Shown: piece by piece, positions 25,220-34,528 of the stretch
Layout of the letters: each line of letters starts with the position of its first letter
Numbering within the stretch: the stretch's first letter is position 1
NCBI GenBank assembly: GCA_934456365.1
Contig: CAKSHC010000007.1
Span: 1-64,000 of the forward strand
Length of the DNA: 64,000 bases
DNA from: an uncultured Eubacteriales bacterium
GTDB taxonomy: Bacteria > Bacillota > Clostridia > Oscillospirales > UMGS1783
Reading direction: 5' to 3'
Translations under genes and position numbers: made by a program
The notes under the pieces: model-generated
Seen by the model: the letters and a program-made list of their open reading frames with translations, nothing else
The model's database searches: none
What the model was told of the DNA's origin: nothing

Positions 25220-25678
25220 ATGGCGGATAACACGGCGGCAAGGCTTGCCGCGCTGGCCCGTCCGATTGTGGAGGGGAGGGGTCTTCGGATCTGGGACACG
25301 GAATTTGTCAAGGAAGGGGCGGACTACTACCTGCGCCTTTTCATCGACAAGGACGGAAGCATCTCCACGGAAGACTGCGAGGCGGTTTCTCAGGCTCTCA
25401 ACGAGCCGCTGGACAAGGCGGATCTGGTGAGCCATTCCTATATCTTCGAGGTTTGCTCGCCCGGGCTGGAGCGCCGGCTGCGCCGCGAGGAGCAGTATCG
25501 CGCCTGTTTGGGGCAGAAGGCGAATCTTCGCCTGTTTACCCCGGTGGAGGGCAAAAAGGAATGGATCGGTATTCTCTCGGATTGCAGCGATTCCGAGGTC
25601 ACTCTTCAAACGGAAGAGGGAGCGGTTTCGGTTGCGATCAAGAATATATCCCGCGCGCATACCGTATTTGATTTTTAA
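25220..25678 (+). CDS. rimP: Ribosome maturation factor RimP
   Basis: Needed for 30S subunit maturation, binding near S12. It has the RimP core with EVCSPGLERRLR and a C-terminal SH3-like domain ending in ISRAHTVFDF. The 152-residue protein starts after GGGAGGTCGCC. First gene of the conserved translation operon, immediately followed by nusA. Confidence 0.96.
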   Translation: MADNTAARLAALARPIVEGRGLRIWDTEFVKEGADYYLRLFIDKDGSISTEDCEAVSQALNEPLDKADLVSHSYIFEVCSPGLERRLRREEQYRACLGQKANLRLFTPVEGKKEWIGILSDCSDSEVTLQTEEGAVSVAIKNISRAHTVFDF

Positions 25679-25695
25679 GGAGGAAACGGCAAAAA

Positions 25696-26775
25696 ATGGC
25701 GATGAACAATGATTTCTACGAGGCGCTGACGGCCCTCGAAAAAGAAAAAGGCATCAAAAAAGAGTACATGCTTGAAAAGATCCGCGCAGCCATCCAGGCG
25801 GCGGTGAAGAAGGAAAAGAACCTCGAAATGCCTCCCGAAAACATCGACGCGGCCTTCGACGAGGAGAAGAAAACCGTTCGCTTCTTCGTTCGCAAAACGG
25901 TGGTGGAGGATGTGGCCGATCCCTTGAGCGAGATCACGCTGGAGGACGCGCGCAAGATCAACCGCAAGTACGATCTGGGCAGCATTGTGGAGGTCGATCT
26001 CGATCCGGCGCATTTCGGGCGCATCGCGGCCAAGGTGGGCAAGAACGTGATCGTGCAGGGCATCAACGAGGCCGTTTACGGCTCGATCACCCGGGAGTTC
26101 ACCGAGAAAACGGGCGAGATCGTGACCGGTGTGGTGGAGCGGATCGATTTGAAGAATAAGGCAGCCGTTCTGTCTGTCGGGCGCTATGAGCTGATGCTGC
26201 CGGTGCGCGAGATGATCCCGCGCGAGAAGATCAGCGAGGGCGACCATATCAAGGTTTATGTGGTGGAGGTGCGCCGCAAGGAGAAGGATCGCGGGCGCGT
26301 GTTCAACGAGGTGCTTCTGTCGCGCACCCATCCGGGGCTGGTTCGCCGCCTGTTTGAGCTGGAGGTGCCGGAGGTGCAGGACGGCACGGTGGAGATCATG
26401 TCGGTCGCCCGCGAGGCGGGCAGCCGCACCAAGGTGGCCGTGATGAGCAACGATCCCTCGGTCGATCCGGTGGGCGCCTGCATCGGCCAGCGCAGAAGTC
26501 GCATTTCCAGCATCATCGATGAGATCAAGGGCGAAAAGATCGACATTATCAAATACAACGCCGATCCCGCGCTTTATGTGACGGCGGCCCTTTCCCCGGC
26601 CATCGTGCTTTCGGCGCAGGCGGATGAGAGCAAGAAGGTCTGCTCGGTCATCGTCAACGACGATCAGCTTTCCCTGGCCATCGGCAAGGAGGGGCAGAAC
26701 GCCCGCCTGGCCGCCAAGCTGACCGGCTATAAGGTGGATATCAAGCCCTTCTCGGCCATCCAGGCGATGGATTAA
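25696..26775 (+). CDS. nusA: Transcription termination/antitermination factor NusA
   Basis: NusA binds RNA polymerase and nascent RNA to modulate pausing, termination and antitermination. Domains: N-terminal RNAP-binding domain (1-125), S1 (about 130-200, GEIVTGVVERIDLKN), KH1 (about 255-300) and KH2 (about 310-359, LAIGKEGQNARLAAKLTGYKV). The 359-residue length is typical of Firmicutes, without the acidic repeats. In KH1 the usual GxxG loop GQRG reads GQRR. AAGGAGG lies upstream of ATG 25696. Confidence 0.97.
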   Translation: MAMNNDFYEALTALEKEKGIKKEYMLEKIRAAIQAAVKKEKNLEMPPENIDAAFDEEKKTVRFFVRKTVVEDVADPLSEITLEDARKINRKYDLGSIVEVDLDPAHFGRIAAKVGKNVIVQGINEAVYGSITREFTEKTGEIVTGVVERIDLKNKAAVLSVGRYELMLPVREMIPREKISEGDHIKVYVVEVRRKEKDRGRVFNEVLLSRTHPGLVRRLFELEVPEVQDGTVEIMSVAREAGSRTKVAVMSNDPSVDPVGACIGQRRSRISSIIDEIKGEKIDIIKYNADPALYVTAALSPAIVLSAQADESKKVCSVIVNDDQLSLAIGKEGQNARLAAKLTGYKVDIKPFSAIQAMD

Positions 26776-26787
26776 GGAGGGGATTTG

Positions 26788-27060
26788 GTGAAGATCCGCA
26801 AAGTACCGATGCGCCAGTGCGCGGGCTGCGGGCAATCCCTGCCGAAGGGCGAGCTTTTGCGCGTGGTGCGCTCTCCCGAAGGGGAGATCTCGCTGGACCG
26901 GACGGGCCGCGCGCCCGGAAGGGGAGCCTATCTTTGCCCGAGCGCGGAATGCCTGAAAAAGGCGCGCAAGTCCAAACGGATCGACCGTTCTCTGGAAACC
27001 CGCATTCCCGACGAGATCTACGATCGGATCCAAAAGGAGCTGGAAGCCGATGAGAAGTGA
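26788..27060 (+). CDS. rnpM: RNase P modulator RnpM (YlxR)
   Basis: A 90-residue YlxR/DUF448 protein that binds RNase P RNA and tempers its activity. It shows PMRQCAGCGQSLPKGELLRV, then GRAPGRGAYLC with the conserved GRGAY, then SAECLKKARKSKR. GTG 26788 is preferred over the TTG three bases upstream because AAGGAGGGG is then correctly spaced. It sits between nusA and the L7Ae gene, overlapping the latter by 11 bp. Confidence 0.93.
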   Translation: MKIRKVPMRQCAGCGQSLPKGELLRVVRSPEGEISLDRTGRAPGRGAYLCPSAECLKKARKSKRIDRSLETRIPDEIYDRIQKELEADEK

Positions 27061-27355
27061 ATTTTTATCGGATCTGGGGCTGGCCCGGCGGGCCGGGAAG
27101 CTGCTGCGGGGGCGCGAAGAGGTTTTCGCCGCCGCGCAGAAAAAAACGGCGCACGGGCTCTACATTTCCTCAGACCTGGCGCCGCGCACGGTAAAGCTTG
27201 TGCGCGCGCAGGCCGGAGAGCCGGTTTCGGTGCCCTACACCATGAGCGAGCTGGGGCAGGCCGCCGGGTGTAAGCCGTTCGGGGTGTTTTCTCTGTCCGA
27301 TCCGCACTTTCGCAAACTGCTCGACCAAGCATTGAACAAGGAGGCTACAATATGA
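27050..27355 (+). CDS. L7Ae/L30e/S12e/Gadd45 family ribosomal protein (YlxQ-like)
   Basis: A 101-residue RNA-binding protein, probably recognising kink-turns. It begins [20 protein letters not shown] and has the sequential [13 protein letters not shown] and [13 protein letters not shown] that define the YlxQ subfamily. It overlaps rnpM by 11 bp and infB by 4 bp (ATGA), so translation of all three is coupled. Confidence 0.92.
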   Translation: MRSEFLSDLGLARRAGKLLRGREEVFAAAQKKTAHGLYISSDLAPRTVKLVRAQAGEPVSVPYTMSELGQAAGCKPFGVFSLSDPHFRKLLDQALNKEATI

Positions 27356-29820
27356 GTTCTGTTGCCGCAGCCAAGTATAAGGTGTATGATTTTGCCAAGG
27401 ATTTCGACCTCTCCAACAACGAGGTCATGGATCTGTTAGAAAAATATTCCGAGCGCCCGAAAAGCCACATGGTGTCGCTCGAGTCCAAGCAGCTGGATCT
27501 GCTGTTTGAGGCGGTGACCCGGGATCGGGCCGGCAAGGGCTTTGATCTCTATTGCGAGCTGCTCAACGCCCCCAAGGCCAAGCCCGCGCCCGCCAAGCCC
27601 GCCCCGGCTCCGGCTCAGAAGCCGGCGGCCCGTCCGGCCGCAGGCCGGCCGCAGCCCGCTGCCAAGCCTGCGCCTTCCAAGCCCGCTGCGCAGGCTCCGA
27701 AGCCCGCTTCGGCTCCGGCGCAGAAGCCAGCGGCCCGTCCGGCCGCTGCCGTCGCGCCCGCCAAGGGGCCGCACGTGCCGACCCCGGGCGCCACGCAGAC
27801 CATTTCCGGCCCTCCCGCTCCGCGCAAGAAAACGGGGCAGCGGGTGGAGCGCGGCACGGTGGAAAAGCGCTATGTGGATACCCGCACCGTTACGGTGGAT
27901 CTTTCGAAATACGATCAGAAGCTCGAGGACCTCGCGCCCGAGAAGGCGCGCGATCTGGGGCGGCAGTTCCAGAAGTTCAAGAAGCAGCCTTCGCAGCGCC
28001 GCACCCGCGGCCGCAAGGAGACCGAGGCCGAGAAGATCAAGCGGCTTGAGGCCGAACGCGCCAAGCGCCCGCAGCTTTCGGTGGTTCTGCCGGAAGAGAT
28101 CGTGGTCTTTGATCTGGCGGCCAAGCTCCATGCCACCAATGCTCAGATCATCAAAAAGCTGATGGAGCTGGGCATCATGGCCGCCGCCAACCAGACGATC
28201 GACTACGACGCCGCCGCCCTGGTGGCCGAGGAATTCGGCGCCAAGGTGAGCAAGGAAGTGGTGGTGACCATCGAAGAAAAGCTCATCGACGAGAGCGAGG
28301 ATAAGGACGAGAACCTCCAGCCCCGCAATCCCGTTGTGGTGGTCATGGGCCACGTTGACCACGGCAAGACCTCGCTTCTGGACGCCATCCGCCATACCAG
28401 CGTCACCTCCGGCGAGGCGGGCGGCATCACCCAGCACATCGGCGCTTATAAGGTGAAGGTGCATGGGCAGGATATCACCTTCCTCGATACCCCGGGCCAC
28501 GAGGCCTTTACCGCCATGCGCGCCCGCGGCGCGATGGTGACCGATATCGCCATCCTGGTGGTGGCCGCCGACGACGGCATCATGCCGCAGACGGTCGAGG
28601 CCATCAACCACGCCAAGGCCGCCGGCGTGGCGATCATCGTGGCGATCAACAAGATGGATAAACCGGGCGCAAACCCGGATAAGGTCAAGCAGGCGCTGAC
28701 CGAATACGATCTCGTGCCCGAGGAATGGGGCGGCGATGTGATCTGCGTGCCGGTTTCGGCTGTGAAGCACGAGGGCATCGAAGAGCTTCTGGAGAGTGTT
28801 TTGCTGGTGGCCGAGATGCGCGATCTCAAAGCCAATCCCGACCGCGCGGCGCGCGGCACCGTCATCGAGGCCCGCCTCGATAAGGGCCGCGGCCCGGTGG
28901 CGACCGTGCTGGTGCAGAACGGCACCCTCCACACGGGCGACACCATCATCGCCGGCACGGCGGTGGGGCGGGTGCGCGTGATGAACGACGACCGCGGCCA
29001 GTCGGTCAAATCGGCCGGGCCTTCGGATCCGGTAGAGATCATCGGGCTCGACGAGGTGCCGATCGGCGGCGACGTGTTCCACGCCGTGGCCGACGAGCGC
29101 ATGGCGCGCGAGCTGGTGGCGCAGCGCAAGTTCACCGAAAAGGAAGAAAAATTCTCGGCCGGCAAAACGGTTTCGCTCGACGATCTGTTTGCGCAGATCG
29201 AGGCGGGCGCGGTCAAGGATTTCAATATCATCGTCAAAGCCGACGTGCAGGGCAGCGCCGAAGCCGTCAAGCAGTCTTTGGAGAAGCTTTCCAACGACGA
29301 GGTGCGGGTGCGCGTGATTCATGCCGCCGTCGGCGGGATCAACGAGAGCGACGTCAACCTGGCTCTGGCTTCGGGCGCGGTGATCGTGGGCTTCAATGTG
29401 CGCCCCGACGCGCCGGCGCGCCAGTCGGCCGCCCGCAACAAGATCGATATCCGCACCTACCGCGTGATCTACGAATGCATCGAGGAGATCGAGGCCGCCC
29501 TCAAGGGCCTGCTGGCTCCGAAGGTGCGCGAGAAGGTGACGGGGCATGCGCAGATCCGTCAGGTCATCCGCATTTCGGGTGTGGGCGCGATCGGCGGGTG
29601 CTATGTGCTCGACGGGCAGATCCAGCGCGGCTCCAAGGCGCGGCTTCTGCGCGACAACGTGGTGATCTTCGAAGGGGGGCTTGCCTCTCTGCGCCGGTTC
29701 AAGGACGACGTGAAGGAGGTCAACGAGGGCTACGAATGCGGCATCGGCCTTGAGAAGTTCAACGACATCAAGGAAGGCGATGTCATCGAGGCCTACATCA
29801 TGGAGGAGTATAAGGCGTAA
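27352..29820 (+). CDS. infB: Translation initiation factor IF-2
   Basis: A GTPase that places fMet-tRNA on the 30S P site and promotes subunit joining. The N-terminal IF2_N domain (about 1-60) is followed by an Ala/Pro/Lys-rich linker (about 80-150), a second IF2_N, and the G domain with [12 protein letters not shown] (G1), [15 protein letters not shown] (G3) and NKMDKPGAN (G4). Domains II, III and the fMet-tRNA-binding C2 domain follow. The length is 822 residues. ATG 27352 overlaps the L7Ae stop, with AAGGAGG upstream. Confidence 0.98.
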   Translation: MSSVAAAKYKVYDFAKDFDLSNNEVMDLLEKYSERPKSHMVSLESKQLDLLFEAVTRDRAGKGFDLYCELLNAPKAKPAPAKPAPAPAQKPAARPAAGRPQPAAKPAPSKPAAQAPKPASAPAQKPAARPAAAVAPAKGPHVPTPGATQTISGPPAPRKKTGQRVERGTVEKRYVDTRTVTVDLSKYDQKLEDLAPEKARDLGRQFQKFKKQPSQRRTRGRKETEAEKIKRLEAERAKRPQLSVVLPEEIVVFDLAAKLHATNAQIIKKLMELGIMAAANQTIDYDAAALVAEEFGAKVSKEVVVTIEEKLIDESEDKDENLQPRNPVVVVMGHVDHGKTSLLDAIRHTSVTSGEAGGITQHIGAYKVKVHGQDITFLDTPGHEAFTAMRARGAMVTDIAILVVAADDGIMPQTVEAINHAKAAGVAIIVAINKMDKPGANPDKVKQALTEYDLVPEEWGGDVICVPVSAVKHEGIEELLESVLLVAEMRDLKANPDRAARGTVIEARLDKGRGPVATVLVQNGTLHTGDTIIAGTAVGRVRVMNDDRGQSVKSAGPSDPVEIIGLDEVPIGGDVFHAVADERMARELVAQRKFTEKEEKFSAGKTVSLDDLFAQIEAGAVKDFNIIVKADVQGSAEAVKQSLEKLSNDEVRVRVIHAAVGGINESDVNLALASGAVIVGFNVRPDAPARQSAARNKIDIRTYRVIYECIEEIEAALKGLLAPKVREKVTGHAQIRQVIRISGVGAIGGCYVLDGQIQRGSKARLLRDNVVIFEGGLASLRRFKDDVKEVNEGYECGIGLEKFNDIKEGDVIEAYIMEEYKA

Positions 29821-30170
29821 TGGCAGGGCATCGAATGGAGCGCATCAATGCCGACGCCCAGCGCGAGCTGGCCGGGATTCTGCGCGAATGCAAGGATCCC
29901 CGCATCCCCGCGATGATCTCGGTCATGGCGGTGCGGATCACCGAGGATCTCAAATATGCGAAAATCTATGTTTCCATCCTGGGCGGCGAGGAGGAGCGCC
30001 GGGCCTGTCTGGCCGGGCTCAGAAGCGCCTCGGGCTATATCCGCCGCGCCCTCGCGGCCCGGCTGGACCTGCGGCAAACGCCGGAGCTGACCTTTGAAAT
30101 GGACGATTCGATCGAGCACCTTTCGCGCATCGACCGGATCCTCAAGGATATCGGGGAGGAACGGAAATGA
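29820..30170 (+). CDS. rbfA: Ribosome-binding factor A
   Basis: A 30S assembly factor that acts on the 5' helix 1 of 16S rRNA. The KH-like core is seen as ELAGILRECKDPRI, VMAVRITEDLKYAKIYVSI, and FEMDDSIEHLSRIDRIL. It has 116 residues. TAATG overlap with infB; the stop overlaps the SGNH hydrolase start (ATGA). Confidence 0.96.
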   Translation: MAGHRMERINADAQRELAGILRECKDPRIPAMISVMAVRITEDLKYAKIYVSILGGEEERRACLAGLRSASGYIRRALAARLDLRQTPELTFEMDDSIEHLSRIDRILKDIGEERK

Positions 30171-31249
30171 GCGCTTTGGATCGGCCCTGCGCGGGCAGGG
30201 TCTACAGCTTTCTCAACTGCGATACCGGCCGCCATCTTTCGGTGGCGGGGGTGTCCCGGTTTCTGCTCGAAGGGGAGGAAACCTTCACCCTGCGCGCCGG
30301 GCGCTCCTTTGTCAGTGCCCGGGCGGACGCGCTGACCGAGCAGCCCGTGGGCTTTTCGCTGATCCCCTTTGGCCGCGGCCGCTTTGCGCTGCAAGGCCCG
30401 GCCGGCTGCCTGGCGGACGATGACGAGGGCCTTGCCCCTATCTGCCATCCCGTTCTGCGCCGGGAGGCGGAGGACGCTTCTGCCCTTTGGTACCCCACGG
30501 AGGAGGGCGAAAAAGAGCCTTTGAAGATCATGCTGCTGGGCGATTCCATCACCTTCGGCTCCTGCCCGGACCTCCCCGAGGAGGACTGGGTGGGCTGCGC
30601 TCCCGTGCTTTCGGCGGCGCTGGCGAAAAGGGAAGAGAACCGATTCTGCCTGGTCGGCTCGCATCGGCAGAAGAAAAGCGCCGTGTCCGACCCGGCTCTC
30701 TATCGCCGGGAGGGGCATCCGGGGTGGTTTACCGAGGATGTGTTCCGGCTCAATCCCGAAACCCGCGGCCTTTGCGATATTCTGGACGACTGTATGGGCA
30801 AATATCGCCCGGATGTGGTCCTTTCGCAGATGGGCACCAACGACACGGCCTTTACCATGGGCCGGCGCGGTCGGGGCGAAGAGGAATGGACCGAGGAGTG
30901 GATGGACGAGGTGTATGCGCGCCTGGGGCGCTACGCCGAAATGCTGCTGAACCGTCTGCCGATGACCGGCAAGCTCGTTTTGGCCACCGCCCCCGACACG
31001 ACCCGCACCGCCTGCTTCCATCGTTGGCTCTGCGAATACAACCGCCGTCTGCCCGCCTTTGTGGAGGGGCTGCAAAAGCGGGGTTATCCGGTTTTCTTTG
31101 CAGACACCTTCACCCCGATCGCGGCCTCCACGCCCGAGAAGGGGCTCTGCTCGGATCAGGTGCATCTTTCGCCGCAGGGCTATCGGGCCATGGGGCTCGC
31201 GTATGAGCAGGTTCTGGGCTCTCTGTTTGACGGCCCGCTGGGACAATGA
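30167..31249 (+). CDS. SGNH/GDSL hydrolase inserted in the translation operon
   Basis: A 360-residue esterase/acetylhydrolase-like protein. The SGNH blocks are all present: LLGDSITFG (Ser), the Gly block, QMGTNDTAF (Asn), and CSDQVHLSPQGYRAMG (Asp/His). About 115 N-terminal residues form an unrecognised, probably beta-rich domain. No signal peptide is seen, so it is likely cytosolic. It starts in an ATGA overlap with rbfA and stops 12 bases before nrnA, inside an otherwise universal rbfA-nrnA-truB order. The substrate is unknown; removal of acetyl groups from sugars is a common role of the fold. Confidence 0.85.
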   Translation: MSALDRPCAGRVYSFLNCDTGRHLSVAGVSRFLLEGEETFTLRAGRSFVSARADALTEQPVGFSLIPFGRGRFALQGPAGCLADDDEGLAPICHPVLRREAEDASALWYPTEEGEKEPLKIMLLGDSITFGSCPDLPEEDWVGCAPVLSAALAKREENRFCLVGSHRQKKSAVSDPALYRREGHPGWFTEDVFRLNPETRGLCDILDDCMGKYRPDVVLSQMGTNDTAFTMGRRGRGEEEWTEEWMDEVYARLGRYAEMLLNRLPMTGKLVLATAPDTTRTACFHRWLCEYNRRLPAFVEGLQKRGYPVFFADTFTPIAASTPEKGLCSDQVHLSPQGYRAMGLAYEQVLGSLFDGPLGQ

Positions 31250-31260
31250 AAGGAACGAAC

Positions 31261-32235
31261 ATGGGAAAAACGATCTCGCGCACCGGAGCGGCAAAGCTTT
31301 TGGCGCAGCAGGATAACGTGCTGATTCTGACCCACGTCAACCCCGACGGGGACACGCTGGGCAGCGCCTTTGCGCTGTATCATGCGCTCTCGCTTTTGGG
31401 CAAGCGCGCCTGTGTGGTCAACCACCAGCAGATCACGCCGAAATACCGCTTTTTATCGGGCGGCAAGAGCGTGCTGCGGGCTCAGTTTGAGCCGGATTTC
31501 GTGGTGGCGGTGGATGTGGGGGATGTGTCTTTGCTGGGCGATTCGCTGCAAGGCTATGCCTCCCGGGTCGACCTCTGCATCGACCACCATCCCACCAATT
31601 CGCGCTATGCCAAGCGCAATCTGGTCGACGCCCACGCGGCGGCGACCGGAGAGATCATGCTGGATATCCTGCAGGCCATGCACGTGGATATGAGCCACGA
31701 GATCGCCGACGCGCTCTATACCGCCATCGCGACCGACACGGCCTGCTTCCGCCATTCCTCCACCACGGCCACCACGCTGCGCAAAGCGGCGCGCACGGTG
31801 GATCTGGGGGCGGATATGGCCCGGCTGAATAATTACCTCTTCGTCGTTAAATCCAAGGAGCTCTTTGAGCTGGAGCGCCTGGCTTTGCAGAACATTTCCT
31901 TCTTCCGCCACAGCACCATCGCGGTGATGACCATTTCGCAGGAGATGATGCGCCGTTCCGGCGCCACCGAAGACGATACCGACGGGATCGCCACTCTGCC
32001 CCGGCAGATCCAGGGGGTGGAGGTCGGCATCACGCTGCGCGAGGTGGAGAAAGACAGCTACCGCATCTCGGCCCGTTCCGACGGGCGGATCAATATGAGC
32101 GAGGTCTGCCAGCGCCTCGGCGGCGGCGGCCACATCCGCGCGGCCGGCGCCCGGCTGCAGGGCGACCACGCCGAGATCGTGGATCGCGTGGTGCGGGAGG
32201 TTCTGGCGCAGTATGCGGCGCGGGAGGAAGAATGA
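31261..32235 (+). CDS. nrnA: Bifunctional oligoribonuclease/PAP phosphatase NrnA (DHH-DHHA1)
   Basis: Degrades nanoRNA of 2-5 nt and dephosphorylates 3'-phosphoadenosine 5'-phosphate. Motifs: LTHVNPDGDTLGSAF, VAVDVGD, CIDHHPTN, ATDTACFRHSST and the DHHA1 GGGGHIRAAG. The 324-residue protein starts at ATG 31261, after AAAGGA; the ATG at 31246 overlaps the upstream gene and lacks an SD. ATGA overlap with truB. Confidence 0.95.
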   Translation: MGKTISRTGAAKLLAQQDNVLILTHVNPDGDTLGSAFALYHALSLLGKRACVVNHQQITPKYRFLSGGKSVLRAQFEPDFVVAVDVGDVSLLGDSLQGYASRVDLCIDHHPTNSRYAKRNLVDAHAAATGEIMLDILQAMHVDMSHEIADALYTAIATDTACFRHSSTTATTLRKAARTVDLGADMARLNNYLFVVKSKELFELERLALQNISFFRHSTIAVMTISQEMMRRSGATEDDTDGIATLPRQIQGVEVGITLREVEKDSYRISARSDGRINMSEVCQRLGGGGHIRAAGARLQGDHAEIVDRVVREVLAQYAAREEE

Positions 32236-33089
32236 CCGGACTGGTGCCTCTTTGTAAGGATCCGGGGATTTTGTCGCGCAAGGCGGGCGTGAAGGTTTCC
32301 TTTCTCTACGGAGAAAGAAAGCACGGCCACGCCGGCACCCTCGATCCCCTCGCGAGCGGCGTGCTCCCGGTGCTTCTGGGACGGGCCACCCGCCTGATCC
32401 CTTTTCTGGACGAGGAAAAAAGCTATCTGGCCTCCTTTTCCTTCGGACGGAAAACGGATACGGGCGACTGCACGGGAGCCCTCCTCGAGCAAAGCGAATT
32501 TCGCCCCTCCCGGGCGCAGTTCGAGGCGGCGCTGCCGCGTTTTACCGGCGAGATCCTTCAGGTCCCGCCGCTTTACTCTGCCCTGAAAAAAGACGGCCGC
32601 CCCCTCTATGAATACGCCCGAAGGGGGCAGGCCGTGGCGCGGGAGCCGAGGAGGGTGACGATCCATGAGCTGCGGCTGACGGATTTTTCGCCGCAGGGCG
32701 GAAAGCTTTTCGTGCGCTGTGCGAGCGGCACCTACATCCGCACCCTGATCGAGGATCTGGCCGCCGCCTGCGGGGCGCTGGCCACCATGACGGCGCTTGT
32801 GCGCACGGCGGCTTACGGCATTTCGCTCGAGCAGTGCCGCACCCTCGCGCAGATGGAGGCGGGCGATCGGCCTCTGCTTTCGCCCGAGGAGCTCTTTGCC
32901 GACCGGTTGGCGGTTGTGGCCCCCGAAAACGGGCTTTGCTATTTTGAAAACGGCGGCGCCATCGATCCGGCCCGCTTCGACCAACCCCCGGTCGGGCTTT
33001 GCCGCGCCTACGCTCCCTCGGGGCAGTTTCTGGGACTGGCCGAGGGCCGGGAGGAAGTGAAACTCGTATGGAAAAACACGGAAATCTAA
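32232..33089 (+). CDS. truB: tRNA pseudouridine(55) synthase TruB
   Basis: Makes pseudouridine 55 in the T loop of most tRNAs. The catalytic Asp lies in GHAGTLDPLASGVLP, followed by SFSFGRKTDTGDCTG, the VPPLYSALKKDGRPLYEYAR insert and CASGTYIRTLIEDLA. The N-terminal VDKPxGxTS motif is degenerate (PLCKDPGILSRK). The 285-residue protein overlaps nrnA by 4 bp and ribF by 22 bp. Confidence 0.95.
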   Translation: MTGLVPLCKDPGILSRKAGVKVSFLYGERKHGHAGTLDPLASGVLPVLLGRATRLIPFLDEEKSYLASFSFGRKTDTGDCTGALLEQSEFRPSRAQFEAALPRFTGEILQVPPLYSALKKDGRPLYEYARRGQAVAREPRRVTIHELRLTDFSPQGGKLFVRCASGTYIRTLIEDLAAACGALATMTALVRTAAYGISLEQCRTLAQMEAGDRPLLSPEELFADRLAVVAPENGLCYFENGGAIDPARFDQPPVGLCRAYAPSGQFLGLAEGREEVKLVWKNTEI

Positions 33090-34015
33090 CCGAACAGCCC
33101 CCCGCGCGCATTCTGGCGCTGGGCAATTTCGACGGGGTGCACCTCGGCCATCAGGCGCTTCTGCGCCAGGCTGCCGCGCTTGCTTCCCAGGCCGGCTGCC
33201 GGGCGGCGGCGCTGGTCTTTTCGGACGATCCCGACGATGTGCTGGCCGGGCGCCCGGTCGTCGGCCGCCTGACCGACAACGAGGAAAAGCGCGCCCTGTT
33301 TGCCCGCTGCGGGATCGAAGAAACGATCTTCATCCCCTTTGATCCTCAGACCGCCGCCCTTTCCCCCGAGGCTTTCGTGGCGTTTTGCCGGGCGCGCTTT
33401 GGAGCGAAAGGCTTTGTCTGCGGCTTCAATTACCGGTTCGGCTGCCGCGCCGCGGGCGACGCCGCCCTCCTCGCCTCGCTTTCGCGCGAAGAGGGGCTCC
33501 TTTGCCGGGTGGTGCCCGGGGTGGAGATCGACGGCGAGCCCGTTTCGGCCACCCGCATCCGGCGGCTCCTTCTGCAGGGAGAGGCCGAAGCGGCGGCCCG
33601 GCTGCTCGGGCGGCCCTATTCCTTCCGGGGGCAGGTGGCCCACGGAAAGCGCCTGGGCTCTTCGCTGGGCTTCCCCACGATCAATCTGCCGCTTTCCCCC
33701 GTCCGCCTTCTGCCGGGCGCGGGGGTGTATGTGACCGAAGCGATCCTCGGCGGTAAAAGCTACCCGGCGGTCAGCAACCTCGGCGTGCGCCCCACGGTGG
33801 AAAGCTGCGGCGCGCCCAATCTGGAAACCTTCCTGCTCGACGCGCAGGGCCGGTGGTACGGGCAGGAGGCCGAGATCCGGCTTCTGCACCGGCTGCGCCC
33901 CGAGCGGAAATTTGACAGTGTGGACGACCTGCGGGCCGCCATCGCCGAAAACGCGCGCCAGGCAAAGGACTACTTCCAAAATAATGCTTTACAAACGGGG
34001 AAAGCTATGGTATAA
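33068..34015 (+). CDS. ribF: Bifunctional riboflavin kinase/FAD synthetase RibF
   Basis: Converts riboflavin to FMN and FAD. The N-terminal FAD synthetase domain has LALGNFDGVHLGHQALL and VSATRIRRLLLQGE; the C-terminal flavokinase domain has GKRLGSSLGFPTINLPL. The 315-residue protein starts at ATG 33068, giving a 22-bp overlap with truB. The rpsO promoter lies inside its last codons. Confidence 0.96.
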   Translation: MEKHGNLTEQPPARILALGNFDGVHLGHQALLRQAAALASQAGCRAAALVFSDDPDDVLAGRPVVGRLTDNEEKRALFARCGIEETIFIPFDPQTAALSPEAFVAFCRARFGAKGFVCGFNYRFGCRAAGDAALLASLSREEGLLCRVVPGVEIDGEPVSATRIRRLLLQGEAEAAARLLGRPYSFRGQVAHGKRLGSSLGFPTINLPLSPVRLLPGAGVYVTEAILGGKSYPAVSNLGVRPTVESCGAPNLETFLLDAQGRWYGQEAEIRLLHRLRPERKFDSVDDLRAAIAENARQAKDYFQNNALQTGKAMV

Positions 34016-34016
34016 T
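33988..34016 (+). promoter_or_regulatory. rpsO promoter
   Basis: TTTACA at 33988-33993, 17 bases, TATAAT at 34011-34016. It overlaps the 3' end of ribF. Confidence 0.85.
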
Positions 34017-34022
34017 CTACCC

Positions 34023-34085
34023 GTTTGATACCACCCACACGCGGCTTTGGGATGCGGCCTCCGCCCCGAGCTTGGTGTGCGGCGA
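34023..34085 (+). promoter_or_regulatory. Structured rpsO leader, possible S15 autoregulatory site
   Basis: Nested pairing is visible: CACAC (34036-34040) with GTGTG (34075-34079), and inside it GGG-GCGG (34049-34057, with a 2-base bulge) with CCGC-CCC (34061-34067). S15 commonly represses its own mRNA through leader structures of varied shape; the assignment here is inference. Confidence 0.4.
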
Positions 34086-34109
34086 GATTTTGAAAAGGAG
34101 GAGATCGAA

Positions 34110-34376
34110 ATGATTTCGAAGGAAAAGAAGCAGGCTCTGATCGAGCAGTACAAGCGCCATGAGGGCGATACCGGCTCGCCGGAGGTTCAGATCGCGATCC
34201 TGACCGATCGCATCAATGAGCTGACCGAGCACCTCAAGGCCAACCCGCACGATCATCATTCCCGCCGCGGGCTTCTGCAGATGGTCGGCAAGCGCCGCAA
34301 TCTGCTGACCTACCTGACCAAGGTCGATATCGAGAGATACCGCGCCATCATCGCGCAGCTCGGCATCAGAAAGTAA
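34110..34376 (+). CDS. rpsO: 30S ribosomal protein S15
   Basis: A primary 16S rRNA-binding protein of the platform that also makes bridge B4. The 88-residue sequence has the typical [36 protein letters not shown] and [15 protein letters not shown] 34110 follows AAAAGGAGGAG. Own promoter and terminator, between ribF and pnp as in most bacteria. Confidence 0.98.
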   Translation: MISKEKKQALIEQYKRHEGDTGSPEVQIAILTDRINELTEHLKANPHDHHSRRGLLQMVGKRRNLLTYLTKVDIERYRAIIAQLGIRK

Positions 34377-34381
34377 GCCAT

Positions 34382-34409
34382 AGGGGGTGCCCTGCACCCC
34401 CTTCTTTTT
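34382..34409 (+). terminator. Terminator after rpsO
   Basis: AGGGGGTG (34382-34389) pairs with CACCCCCT (34395-34402), followed by CTTTTT. Confidence 0.85.
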
Positions 34410-34425
34410 ATCCCGGCTGTCCGAG

Positions 34426-34499
34426 AAGGGCCGTGAGGGGTTATCAGTTATGAGAACGCCTGTGGGGGCGCTGTCATAACTGCTAAGCCCGCAGCCCTT
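34426..34499 (+). promoter_or_regulatory. Long leader hairpin before pnp
   Basis: Nested stems AAGGGC/GCCCTT (34426/34494), GGGTTA/TAA-g-CCC (34438/34484), CAGTTATGA/TCATAACTG (34445/34474) and CGCC/GGCG (34457/34467) build one imperfect hairpin of about 74 nt in the rpsO-pnp interval. Such a structure resembles the RNase III-processed pnp leader of enteric bacteria; here that is inference. Confidence 0.6.
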
Positions 34500-34528
34500 T
34501 TCGAGAAAATTTGAAAAGGAGATCGGAT

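Noticed and set aside
27580..27790. Repeated GCCCGCCAAGCCC-like units, possible repeat array
   Set aside because: They encode the Ala/Pro/Lys linker of IF-2 and stay in frame; not CRISPR or satellite DNA.
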